Shown: piece after piece, positions 1-7,558 of the stretch
Numbering within the stretch: position 1 is the stretch's first letter
How the letters are laid out: each line of letters opens with the position of its first letter
Source of the DNA: Streptomyces griseoincarnatus
GTDB lineage: Bacteria; Actinomycetota; Actinomycetes; Streptomycetales; Streptomycetaceae
Direction: 5' to 3'
Length of the DNA: 35,434 nt
Assembly: GCA_014649575.1 (NCBI GenBank)
Contig: BMTH01000030.1
Coordinates: forward strand, 1-35,434
The notes under the pieces: generated by a model
Told to the model about the DNA's origin: nothing
Databases searched by the model: none
What the model saw: only the letters and a program-made list of their open reading frames with translations
Program-made: the position numbers and the translations under genes

Positions 1-194
1 AGCCGCTATCTCATGCCTGACCAGCGGAAACCGCACACGAGGTTCGGAAAGAGAACGACCTCTTAGGCATCCTGATCGACCGCGCCGCCGACACCGCCCT
101 CACCCCCGCACGACGCAAACTGCGCGCCCAGTCCTTTCCCACATCCGCCGCCTACGCACAGGCCCGCCTAAAGCTCACCGAGAGCCCTACCCTG

Positions 195-488
195 GTGGCC
201 CGCGCCGACTACGCCCGCTCCCGCCTGCGGATCTGCCGCGGCTGGGTCCTCAACTGCATCCTGATCACCCTGGCCACCGACCTCGCACTGTGGCGCTACT
301 CCGTTGAACACCGAGCACTGCTGCTGACTACGACCAACGTCCTGGGCGTCCTGGCGGCCCTCGGCTTCTACCTGTCGTGGCACACCATCACCGCCACCGG
401 CTACCGCAAGCTCGCCATCCAGACCGCGCATGCCGCCACGCCGACCGTGCCCGCCCAGCCCTCGACCCCTGCACCGCAGACTCCCTGA
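195..488 (+). CDS. small two-helix membrane protein, 5' end uncertain
   Basis: A 97-aa protein from a GTG start, with two hydrophobic segments at about residues 17-32 and 43-63 separated by a short polar loop, then a Pro/Thr/Ala-rich tail; probably an inner-membrane hairpin. The same frame stays open upstream back to a stop at 18-20 and reads like coding sequence (high GC3; peptide includes LLGILIDRAAD), but has no ATG, GTG or TTG before 195. A second frame enters from the left edge and stops at 64-66. The gene may therefore be the 3' part of a longer protein broken by a frameshift near 40-66, or it may really begin at the GTG. The shape is reminiscent of small 2TM effectors such as SLATT proteins, but I cannot assign it. 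Confidence 0.45.
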   Translation: MARADYARSRLRICRGWVLNCILITLATDLALWRYSVEHRALLLTTTNVLGVLAALGFYLSWHTITATGYRKLAIQTAHAATPTVPAQPSTPAPQTP

Positions 489-601
489 CCTCTCTGCCGG
501 GCCCTGCATCCCGCACACGAGGACGGCTGAGACAGTGGGGGAGAACTGCCAGAATCGGATGAGCCCCCACCGGCAGGCCGCGGATCGCCCGGAGACCCTT
601 C

Positions 602-3112
602 ATGCAACCACCCACATCCCAGGCGCTCCGCCACCAGCCGCTGACGGGCCAGGAACTGCTCGATCTCCATGTGCAGCCACCCTCCGGCCGTAACCGGAAC
701 GAGCCCCTGCCTCTGCACCCGCATCAAGAAGAAGCCCTCCGCAGGATCCTCAAGCATCTCCACCGGCCCGGCACCCGCGGGCTGTACGTGGCGGCGACCG
801 GCACCGGCAAGACCCTCGTCGCCAGCCGCGTGGCTCACCGGCTGGCGCGTCGGCTGCTGTTCGTCGTCCCCACTCTCGACCTTGCCGCGCAGACCGCGCT
901 GGCCCTGCGCGACGACGGTCACCGAGAGCCCGTCGTCATCGTCTCCTCCATGGATGCCGCCGCCCACGACACCCTGGTCGACGCACAGGTCGCCTCCGTC
1001 ACCGACTACCACCTTCTGGCCTCCCTGCTCGCAGCCGTCGATTCCGCCCCAGACGCACTGCCCGGCCTGGCAGTAGTGTGCACCTACGACTCCCTGGACA
1101 AGATCGAGCAGACCCGCAGCACACGCTTCGAAATGCCGCCGTTCGACCTGGCGGTCATGGACGAGGCACACCGGATCGCGGGGCGGACCGACAAGAAGTG
1201 GGCGGTCGTCAACGACGCCCAGCGCATCCGCGCGGACCGTCGCCTCTACATGACCGCCACCCCCCGCATCTTCGCCGCACCCGAACTGGCCGAGTCCGCT
1301 GACACCACCCGTCGACGCCGCCGTGCTACCGAGCCGAACCGGGACACGGAGGTGGACGCGTTCGCCAACTCCATGGACAACGAGGCCGTCTACGGAAAGA
1401 AGGTCTTCGAGTACCCCCTCGCCCAGGCGGTGGAAGACGGCCGGGCGGCGGACTACCGCATCGTGGTGCCCACCCTCACCGACGCCGACCTGCGCCGCCG
1501 CCTCAACCTGCCCTTCCCGAGCAGCGCCCCCGCCGCCGCCCGGGCCGGCGACGACAACGAAGGGGACAGTGCGCTGCGCACCACCGCCCTGCACCTGTCC
1601 GTCCTGCGCGCCATGACCGAGCACGGTCTGAAGAAGGTGCTGGTCTACTTCAAGCTCGTCTCCGACGCCCGCCGCTTCGCCCGCGAACTCCCGCACACGC
1701 TGCGCCTGCTGGCCCGCACCGACCCCGGCCTCGTCCCGGACATCACCCCCAAGGTGTTCTTCGCCCACGGCGAGCACACCCCCGCCCAGCGCGCTGACAC
1801 CTTCACCGCGTTCGCGGCCGCCGACTGCGCGATCCTCGCCAACTCCCGCCTGATCGCTGAAGGCGTCGACATCCCCAGCGTCGACGCCGTCGTTTTCGCC
1901 GACCCCACCCGCAGCGTCATCCGCTGCGTCCAGGCCCTCGGCCGCGCCTTGCGTCTCGACGTGAGCGGCAAGACCGCCTCACTGATCGTCCCCGTCTACG
2001 TCCCGCCCGGCGCCGACGGCGAGAACATCCTCGGCACCGCCTACGAGCCGGTGTGGGCGATCGCCTGCGCGCTGGCCAGCCACGACCACCGCATCCTCGA
2101 GCGCCTGCCCGACAAGGCCAACCGTCTCCCCAGAGAGACCAGCGACGTCATCGAACGCCGCTGGCACTTCGATTTCACCGTCCACCCCGAACGCATCGCC
2201 CAGGCGATGGATCTGGCGTCTTTCGACCCCCGCGAGGCGGCGGTCTCCCGCTCCCGCCGCCTGGGGCTCGCCGCCGCCCAGTCCTACCGCGACCAGTACG
2301 GCCACCTCGACGTACCCGCCCACTACACTGACCCCACCGGCTACAAACTCGGCACCTTCATCACCACCATGCGCGACGCCCGGACCGCCGGCCGCCTCGA
2401 AGCCGACTGGACCGCCGAACTCGACGCCCTCGGCATGATCTGGGACAAGCACGACGCCGCCTGGCGCGCCCGCCTGACCGCCGCCGCCGACTACCTGCGC
2501 ACCCACGGCCACCTCGCCGCCCCCGCCACCACCCCCGTCGGAGCCTGGCTCGCCGAACAACGCCGCCTCGCAGCCAAGAACCAGCTCGCTCAGGCCCGCG
2601 CCGACGCCCTGACCGCCCTCGCACCCGACTGGCGCCTGCCCCACGGCGCGGACTGGCACCGCAAATACCACCTGCTGCGCACGCACCTCGCATCCGGAGC
2701 CGACCCCGCCACCTTGACTCGCGACACCCGGCTCGGCGGCGTGAAGATCGGCTCCTGGCTGGCCCGCCAGTTCACCACCTGGTCGGCCCTCGCTGATGGC
2801 CAGCAGCAGCTGATGACCGCCCTCGGCCTCACTCCCGATAACAACCCGCTCGCCCCCGCCCGCCGGGCCCGCCGCACCTTCGAACAGACCGTCCAGCTCC
2901 TGGAACTCTTCCTGCACCGCGAAGGCCGCGCCCCCGCCGCCCGCGAGAGCGTCCGCGTCGACGGCGACACCGTCAAGATCGGCGCCTGGCTCGCCAAGAC
3001 CCGCACCAAGCACCGCACCGGTCAGCTCCCCGACGACCATGTCCGTCTGGTTGCCGCGCTCTTCGACGGAGACTGGACGGCCGAGAACGCCACCCCGACC
3101 GTCCTGGCGTAG
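602..3112 (+). CDS. DEAD/DEAH-box helicase with helicase-associated repeats
   Basis: An 836-aa superfamily 2 helicase. The ATG is preceded by GGAGA at a good distance. Visible motifs: Walker A ATGTGKT (residues 65-71), DEAH (187-190), TATP motif III (about 218-221), and a C-terminal RecA domain with a typical motif V/VI region (NSRLIAEGVDIPSVDAV, then QALGRALR). From about residue 550 to 820 there are around four Trp-containing units of some 60-70 residues with the pattern G.KLG.W/GAWLA, matching helicase-associated (HA) domains. It should couple ATP hydrolysis to movement on nucleic acid; the HA repeats probably bind DNA. From family knowledge, such helicases are common on Streptomyces linear plasmids and chromosome arms, where their job is unclear. 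It stands alone and ends in an intergenic region facing a convergent gene. Confidence 0.9.
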   Translation: MQPPTSQALRHQPLTGQELLDLHVQPPSGRNRNEPLPLHPHQEEALRRILKHLHRPGTRGLYVAATGTGKTLVASRVAHRLARRLLFVVPTLDLAAQTALALRDDGHREPVVIVSSMDAAAHDTLVDAQVASVTDYHLLASLLAAVDSAPDALPGLAVVCTYDSLDKIEQTRSTRFEMPPFDLAVMDEAHRIAGRTDKKWAVVNDAQRIRADRRLYMTATPRIFAAPELAESADTTRRRRRATEPNRDTEVDAFANSMDNEAVYGKKVFEYPLAQAVEDGRAADYRIVVPTLTDADLRRRLNLPFPSSAPAAARAGDDNEGDSALRTTALHLSVLRAMTEHGLKKVLVYFKLVSDARRFARELPHTLRLLARTDPGLVPDITPKVFFAHGEHTPAQRADTFTAFAAADCAILANSRLIAEGVDIPSVDAVVFADPTRSVIRCVQALGRALRLDVSGKTASLIVPVYVPPGADGENILGTAYEPVWAIACALASHDHRILERLPDKANRLPRETSDVIERRWHFDFTVHPERIAQAMDLASFDPREAAVSRSRRLGLAAAQSYRDQYGHLDVPAHYTDPTGYKLGTFITTMRDARTAGRLEADWTAELDALGMIWDKHDAAWRARLTAAADYLRTHGHLAAPATTPVGAWLAEQRRLAAKNQLAQARADALTALAPDWRLPHGADWHRKYHLLRTHLASGADPATLTRDTRLGGVKIGSWLARQFTTWSALADGQQQLMTALGLTPDNNPLAPARRARRTFEQTVQLLELFLHREGRAPAARESVRVDGDTVKIGAWLAKTRTKHRTGQLPDDHVRLVAALFDGDWTAENATPTVLA

Positions 3113-3344
3113 CCGCTCCCGCAGACCCCATCGCCTCGCGGACCCGGTCCACGAGGTGTGCCGCGGTCGTACTGTACGCGGAACGTGCAACGGGATCGGC
3201 TGCGCCAGGCGGTGCGGTCGCGCCGTCGGTTCCCTCGGCGCCCGCGTGCAGTGTTGCCCGCCCCGAGAGCCGGCCGGAGCCGGTGAGATCCCCGTCCACT
3301 CGTGCCGCACCGGGCGTCGCGACTGCGCAGAACGGCTAGCCGGA

Positions 3345-3371
3345 GCCGGACGCGGGTGTTTCACGTCCGGC
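3345..3371. terminator. possible terminator hairpin
   Basis: Perfect 8-bp arms GCCGGACG and CGTCCGGC around an 11-nt loop. It overlaps the stop codon of the minus-strand CoiA-like gene and lies between two convergent genes, so it could end transcripts from either side. There is no clear T-tract. The rest of 3113-3344 holds no gene that I can support. Confidence 0.4.
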
Positions 3372-4197
3372 GCCACCGCGCTGCCCGGACGGGTGTACTC
3401 CTGGGCATGAAACCGTCGCGCAGCAGCCTCCTGTACGCGGCGTTGGCATTGTTGATCGGCTGCTCGGGATGCGGCGGGATGTATGCCGGGACGTAGGAGC
3501 GGGCGGTCCACCACACCGTGCCGTCCGGGCCGGTATGGGCATGGACCCCTCCCTGAAGAATCCACCGGATCGCATCGTCCAAGGAGCAGCTGATGCGGGT
3601 CCACGTCGCTTTCGTCTTCACCGTGTGGCGCGGCCCAGGTGTAGCGCGCCATTCCATGGCGCACCGTCCATGCGTGCCCGCAGTCCCTGGGGGCGCTACC
3701 CGCAGGGAGGGCACGCCGCGCTCCCACGGCCGCTTCTCCATCGCCACCCAGCACACCGCCACACCGTCCGCCGCGTAGCGGTCCGTCCGCATCCGAGCGT
3801 CCTGCGGCGTCATGGGCGACAACTGCGCCTCCAGCGCCATGAACGGCCGGTCCTGCTCATCGAAGACCAGCACGTCGGCACGCCAGGTCCGGGCTTCGTT
3901 GCCGACCTCCAGCTCAGCTCTGAAGCCTGCCGCCCGGGCGGCGGTGGCCAGCTCCAGCTTCAGCAGGTGATGCGCCGGCGACTCGTTCGCCAGCGCGCAG
4001 TCGCGTGGCCGCACCTGGTGGTAGAAGTGCCTGGCTCGGTGCGGGGAGATGCGCGCGAACACCCTTCCTCGGCACTCCGGACATGCCAGCTCCAGCCCTT
4101 TCACGCGGTGGACGTCCGCCCAGGACTGGCCACAGCCGAGATCGTCCAGCGACGCATCCAGCAGGCCCGAGCCCGCATGCACGGCGGTGTACCCCAT
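3361..4197 (-). CDS. CoiA-like nuclease-domain protein
   Basis: A 278-aa protein. I chose the ATG at 4197 because GGGAG lies at proper spacing and the sequence upstream loses protein character. Residues 39-42 form a CxxC within a likely zinc or DNA-binding segment. Residues about 70-150 match the competence CoiA-like nuclease pattern: NES.AHHLLK, then R.AD (D108), then EAQLS (E123, Q125), then Y...GV.V.WV. This arrangement is a variant PD-(D/E)XK fold with ExQ in place of ExK. CoiA-family proteins in Firmicutes act in competence; in actinomycetes the relatives are mostly uncharacterised and sit in accessory DNA. It is convergent with the helicase. The C-terminal 90 residues contain several Trp/His and match nothing I know. 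Confidence 0.7.
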   Translation of the reverse strand: MGYTAVHAGSGLLDASLDDLGCGQSWADVHRVKGLELACPECRGRVFARISPHRARHFYHQVRPRDCALANESPAHHLLKLELATAARAAGFRAELEVGNEARTWRADVLVFDEQDRPFMALEAQLSPMTPQDARMRTDRYAADGVAVCWVAMEKRPWERGVPSLRVAPPGTAGTHGRCAMEWRATPGPRHTVKTKATWTRISCSLDDAIRWILQGGVHAHTGPDGTVWWTARSYVPAYIPPHPEQPINNANAAYRRLLRDGFMPRSTPVRAARWRRT

Positions 4198-4529
4198 CAG
4201 CCCGCTCCCGTGTGGCCCGAGAAGGACAGCATCCCCTCGTGCCGGGACGGCGATACACCGGATGAGGACGCGCGGCTCCGCTGTTCGTGCGCAGCTGAGC
4301 CGATCCGGCTGGCCGCTGGCGGTGCCCGGTGGCGGCAGCATCGGCCGGACACAGGGCACGCCGCCGGGCGGGTCCATTCGCTCCCACGACCGACTCGCTC
4401 CGGTGAGGAGCGATGCCCCTGGCCGCCACGCCCAGCGGCATGACCGTGCCGGGACCGACCAATGAGGCCCCCTGCCGCCGTCTACGTGTCCACAACAGAC
4501 CGCAGTGCCGCGGCGGTTCACGCGGTGAG

Positions 4530-4563
4530 CTCGTCGTCCTCCTCGTCGTCTTCTTCTTCGTCT
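4530..4563. repeat. low-complexity CTC/GTC/TTC triplet tract
   Basis: A 34-bp run made almost only of pyrimidine-rich triplets (CTC, GTC, TTC). On the minus strand it reads as a D/E run ended by a stop, but a stop also precedes it directly, so it is not part of a credible protein. 4198-4648 otherwise has no gene that I can support. Confidence 0.6.
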
Positions 4564-4648
4564 CACACCGGCCCGACTCCACCGCCCCTCTGGGGCCCGG
4601 CCCGGTACCGGCCCGCCGGGCCCGACCGCAGGCATCTAGCCTTTCAGA

Positions 4649-5236
4649 ATGGACAAGCAGTGGTTCCAACCGGACCAGCCGACGGAAGGCGAGGAGACCG
4701 CCCGGCACTTCGTCCGAGTGTGGGCGGAAGCGGTCATCCGCCAGGCCCGGCGCACCCGGGAAACCCGGCAGGTCAGCGCCGACAACTCGCGGGCTTACGA
4801 CCGCGCTGAGGACTTCAGCCCAGGCCCTGAGCAACTTGAGCTCGACTTCCGTACGCAGTGGGCAGAGGAACACCTTCTGGTGTGGTGCGCCCACCAGCTG
4901 GAACGGTGGCGCGGACGCCTGGCACGGGAGCGAGGCGAGACGCCGCCGCCGGAAGACACCGACCTCAAGCTTGCTCGGGATGCGCTGGAGCACTTGGACG
5001 AGGCCTCCTTCGCAGACGACGAGGCCCGCTCTCCGGCGGACAAGGGGCCCGCCGGTCGGGCCCTTCGCGGTCTGCCCGGTCAACGGCTGCGCCTGTCGCT
5101 CGGCGGTGACAGTCTCTTCGAGGTGCTGGACCCGGAGCGGCTGGACCAGAAGGCTCTCGAGGTCGTGAAGTCCGTCGAACAGGAGCTGGCCGACCGGGCG
5201 GTGGCCGCCTACGAGGATCTCGTCGGCGGACGGTGA
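4649..5236 (+). CDS. hypothetical charged alpha-helical protein
   Basis: A 195-aa protein from an ATG without a clear ribosome binding site, so the mRNA may be leaderless or poorly translated. It is rich in Glu, Arg and Ala, predicted mostly helical, with no membrane segment and no cysteine cluster (one Cys in LVWCAHQL). Codon use fits a real Streptomyces gene. It looks like a soluble hypothetical protein; I recognise no catalytic motif. It stands alone, followed by a hairpin at 5279-5314. Confidence 0.65.
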   Translation: MDKQWFQPDQPTEGEETARHFVRVWAEAVIRQARRTRETRQVSADNSRAYDRAEDFSPGPEQLELDFRTQWAEEHLLVWCAHQLERWRGRLARERGETPPPEDTDLKLARDALEHLDEASFADDEARSPADKGPAGRALRGLPGQRLRLSLGGDSLFEVLDPERLDQKALEVVKSVEQELADRAVAAYEDLVGGR

Positions 5237-5278
5237 GACTCGCCGCGCGCCCGCGGCCTTCGGAGGGGGAAGCGGGTG

Positions 5279-5314
5279 GCCCGTCCGGGCAACGTGCGAG
5301 GAGCGCGGACGGGC
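5279..5314 (+). terminator. terminator-like hairpin after the 195-aa gene
   Basis: Perfect 8-bp arms GCCCGTCC and GGACGGGC around a 20-nt loop, 42 bp past the stop of the preceding plus-strand gene. No T-tract, which is usual in Streptomyces. Confidence 0.45.
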
Positions 5315-5388
5315 TCCAGCTCAGATTGTTCCTGACTGGCCGTGCCGGCAGACGCCGACATGCCGGAACCTTCGTCCGTCGGTCACCG

Positions 5389-5733
5389 TCACGATGACCG
5401 ACAAACCGAAAGTGCCGACGCCCACCGTCCCCGGGCCAGCGAGGGCCTTCTTCCTGTGCGCGGGCTCAGCGGGGTTCGGTGAAGCCTGGCAGGCTCCAGC
5501 GGCACGAAAGTCCACCCGCTACCAGGTGCGGCATCGTGCAGCAGGCCCCGGAAGCACTCGCCGCCGACGGGCCGTACGGTGACCTCACAGCCTTGGCCGC
5601 GCCGAGCCTCCAGCGCGGCCAGCGCCCGCCGGCGGTCCTTCTCGTCGACGGTGACGTGAGGATGGGATGGTAGAATTGCTGGACGTTCCTGCCGGTCGGC
5701 ACTTTCACTCGACCGAGTAGCGCACCGAGCCAC
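5389..5733 (-). CDS. doubtful small ORF
   Basis: A 114-aa frame. The middle part (TVDEKDRRRALAALEARRG.. through FRGLLHDAAPG) reads like a soluble protein, but both ends look non-coding, a second open frame runs alongside it, and no ribosome binding site stands out. It may be a decayed gene. Nothing else in 5315-5825 is convincing. Confidence 0.22.
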   Translation of the reverse strand: MARCATRSSESADRQERPAILPSHPHVTVDEKDRRRALAALEARRGQGCEVTVRPVGGECFRGLLHDAAPGSGWTFVPLEPARLHRTPLSPRTGRRPSLARGRWASALSVCRSS

Positions 5734-5825
5734 CCCACGTCTCAGGTGGCAGACCTTGAGTCATCTGTGCGGTTTTCGGGGTAAAGCAGGGGACAACGAC
5801 AGCAGCCACCAGGCAGGCTTGCCGC

Positions 5826-6626
5826 ATGCGCCTGCTCTCCTCGCCTGTTCTCGGCTGCGCCGCTGAGATCGCCAAGGACGTGTTCTCTAAGTCCGACCTG
5901 CGACTGCTTCTGATGAAGGCCGGACTCGACGCCTACGCCCCTCGGAATCCCTACAGCAAGCAGGACTTGATCACCGACACGATCTACGAGGCCAAACGCA
6001 AAGCCGAGCCCAGCGACTCGGCCGCACGCCAAGGACTCGCGGAGTTCGTCCGACTGGTCGCCGAACGCGTGGCCCCGGTCGACCCGCACGACATCGTCCC
6101 AGCCACCCCCTTCTGGCAGCTGCGCGAGGCCCTGCGCGCCGACGGCTTTGACCTGCGCGCCGACTACACAGGAGAGCTGACGAGTGTCCGCCTGCTGCCC
6201 CTGGATGAGCCGAAGACTCCGCTCAGCGACCAGATCACGGCACTGGAGGCCGACTTCGACCGGCTCGGGATGACGGTGGCGAAGAACTCCTACCAGCAGG
6301 CGGTGGACAATCTCGTCGAACAGCGCTTCGAAGCGGCAAACGGCCAGATTCGCTCCACGTTCGAGGCTGTCATCGTCCAGGTCGCCGCGAGCCGGGGATT
6401 CACCTCCACGAAACAGGGCGACGGGGGCCTCGCCTTGACGTACCTGATCGATCAGGACCACCTTCCCCAACGGGACGGCGGTGCTTTCATCAGGGGGCTG
6501 TGGTGGATCACCCATACCAATGGTCCTCACCCGGGTACGTCGGACGCCGGCGAGGCGTACTTCCGGGTCCAGGCAATTACGAGCGCGGTCCGACACCTGA
6601 TCGATCGGTTCCTGCCCCGGCAGTGA
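5826..6626 (+). CDS. Abi-like (abortive infection family) protein
   Basis: A 266-aa soluble protein. The N-terminal 80 residues (FSKSDLRLLLMKAGLDAY..., then SKQDLITDTIYEAKRK) resemble the small helical AbiJ N-terminal/effector-associated adaptor domains that recruit partners in defence systems. The C-terminal third, with QIRSTFEAVIVQVA.. and then GPHPGTSDAGEAYFRVQAITSA, resembles the abortive-infection C-terminal domain, a HEPN-like helical domain with a G.HPG and helix signature. I infer a phage-defence role; no nuclease residues are obvious (the R-x4-6-H of HEPN RNases is not clearly present). No membrane segment. It is the last gene before the transposon end at 7081, so it belongs to the flank rather than to the element. 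Confidence 0.55.
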   Translation: MRLLSSPVLGCAAEIAKDVFSKSDLRLLLMKAGLDAYAPRNPYSKQDLITDTIYEAKRKAEPSDSAARQGLAEFVRLVAERVAPVDPHDIVPATPFWQLREALRADGFDLRADYTGELTSVRLLPLDEPKTPLSDQITALEADFDRLGMTVAKNSYQQAVDNLVEQRFEAANGQIRSTFEAVIVQVAASRGFTSTKQGDGGLALTYLIDQDHLPQRDGGAFIRGLWWITHTNGPHPGTSDAGEAYFRVQAITSAVRHLIDRFLPRQ

Positions 6627-7080
6627 CGACGGCAACAACCATTCTGTGCCACCATCTCCTCACCGGCCGCCGCCCTGGGGTAAAGCCCCACTGAAGAGGC
6701 CCCGAGGGCTGGCCGCCTGACTACGGTGCGCCATGCCGTCGACAGACCGTCCGGTCCAGGGCACCCGGCGCGTGCCAGAGGCCGGGACTTGGCGCAGATC
6801 CCCAAAGCCTTCCTGTCGCAGGCCATCGCCTGGCAGGTCAACGGTCAGCGAGTGGCCTGGCCGGAGACGACGGAATGTCCTGACCGAATGACCGCACCGT
6901 CCGCAGGGTTGCCCGGCTGAGCCATCGCGGATCAAAGCGGTTCACCTGCATCAGTACCGAACGGCTCCCCGGCGGACCGGGGCTGCGCACTGCCCGACAC
7001 GCTCTTGGTGACGGCATTCCGCTCGGGCGATCAGCGGACCGTCTGATGCGACGGCCGGCCGGCTCGGCTTCCTGGCCCGG
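6627..7080. other. gene-poor flank next to the transposon end
   Basis: No supportable gene; only short shadow frames without ribosome binding sites. Small GC-rich inverted repeats are present (GGGG-TAAAG-CCCC near 6676), but none is convincing as a terminator. The last five bases, CCCGG at 7076-7080, would be the left copy of a 5-bp target duplication if the element was inserted here by a Tn7-like mechanism. Confidence 0.5.
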
Positions 7081-7279
7081 TGTCGGTTATTCGTGCAGTT
7101 GAGACATTCTTGGTAGGGATGCGGCATCCCAGATCACAGGCTTGCCGTGGAGGGGCCTCGGGAACCCATACATCCCATCAGGGCGGGTCAGCCACACAGA
7201 CGGCCCAACCTCATTTTCTATAAGCACAGTTGAGATGTTGCATTTCATGGCGACGGGTGTGTCTCAACTGTACGGATAA
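7081..7279 (+). repeat. transposon end with three TnsB-type binding repeats
   Basis: The terminus reads TGTCGG, then the first 20-bp repeat at 7087-7106. Copies: 7087-7106 (plus), 7218-7237 (plus) and 7260-7279 (minus). Consensus YTATNNGYRCAGTTGAGAYR; the first and third copies match at 18 of 20 positions. Tn7/Tn5053-family ends begin with TGT and carry several transposase-binding repeats of about 20 bp within some 100-200 bp, which is what is seen. The third copy being inverted is less typical. No gene lies between the repeats. I see nothing else in 7280-7558. Confidence 0.72.
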
Positions 7280-7558
7280 TGGCTTGGGATTGGGCTCCTA
7301 AGGCGGGAAGTTGATCTTGATTGGGGGAGGGTGGGGAGCCGCTGTGAGAGAGGCGGGCGGAGGAGAGGAGCAAGTCGGCGTCCGTCAAGATGCACCCGCA
7401 GTGAGGGGGGCCGTGTGCCTCGGTAGTTGGCGAGGGTGGCGTCCCGTAAGTGGTGGCGGCCGACCAGGCACGACCGTGCTGCTGGCGCTGTCGATTAGGG
7501 TTGCTGTGGCAGTTGGCTCCGCGTGCCAGTGAGGGCACGACACTCTATGCCGGATGGG

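Noticed and set aside
401..3754. Long minus-strand frames (458 aa and 591 aa) opposite the helicase
   Set aside because: Gly/Val/Arg-rich shadows of a clearly real helicase with intact motifs.
7087..7279. Repeats at the transposon end as a CRISPR array
   Set aside because: Only three copies, unequal spacing and mixed orientation; fits transposase sites instead.
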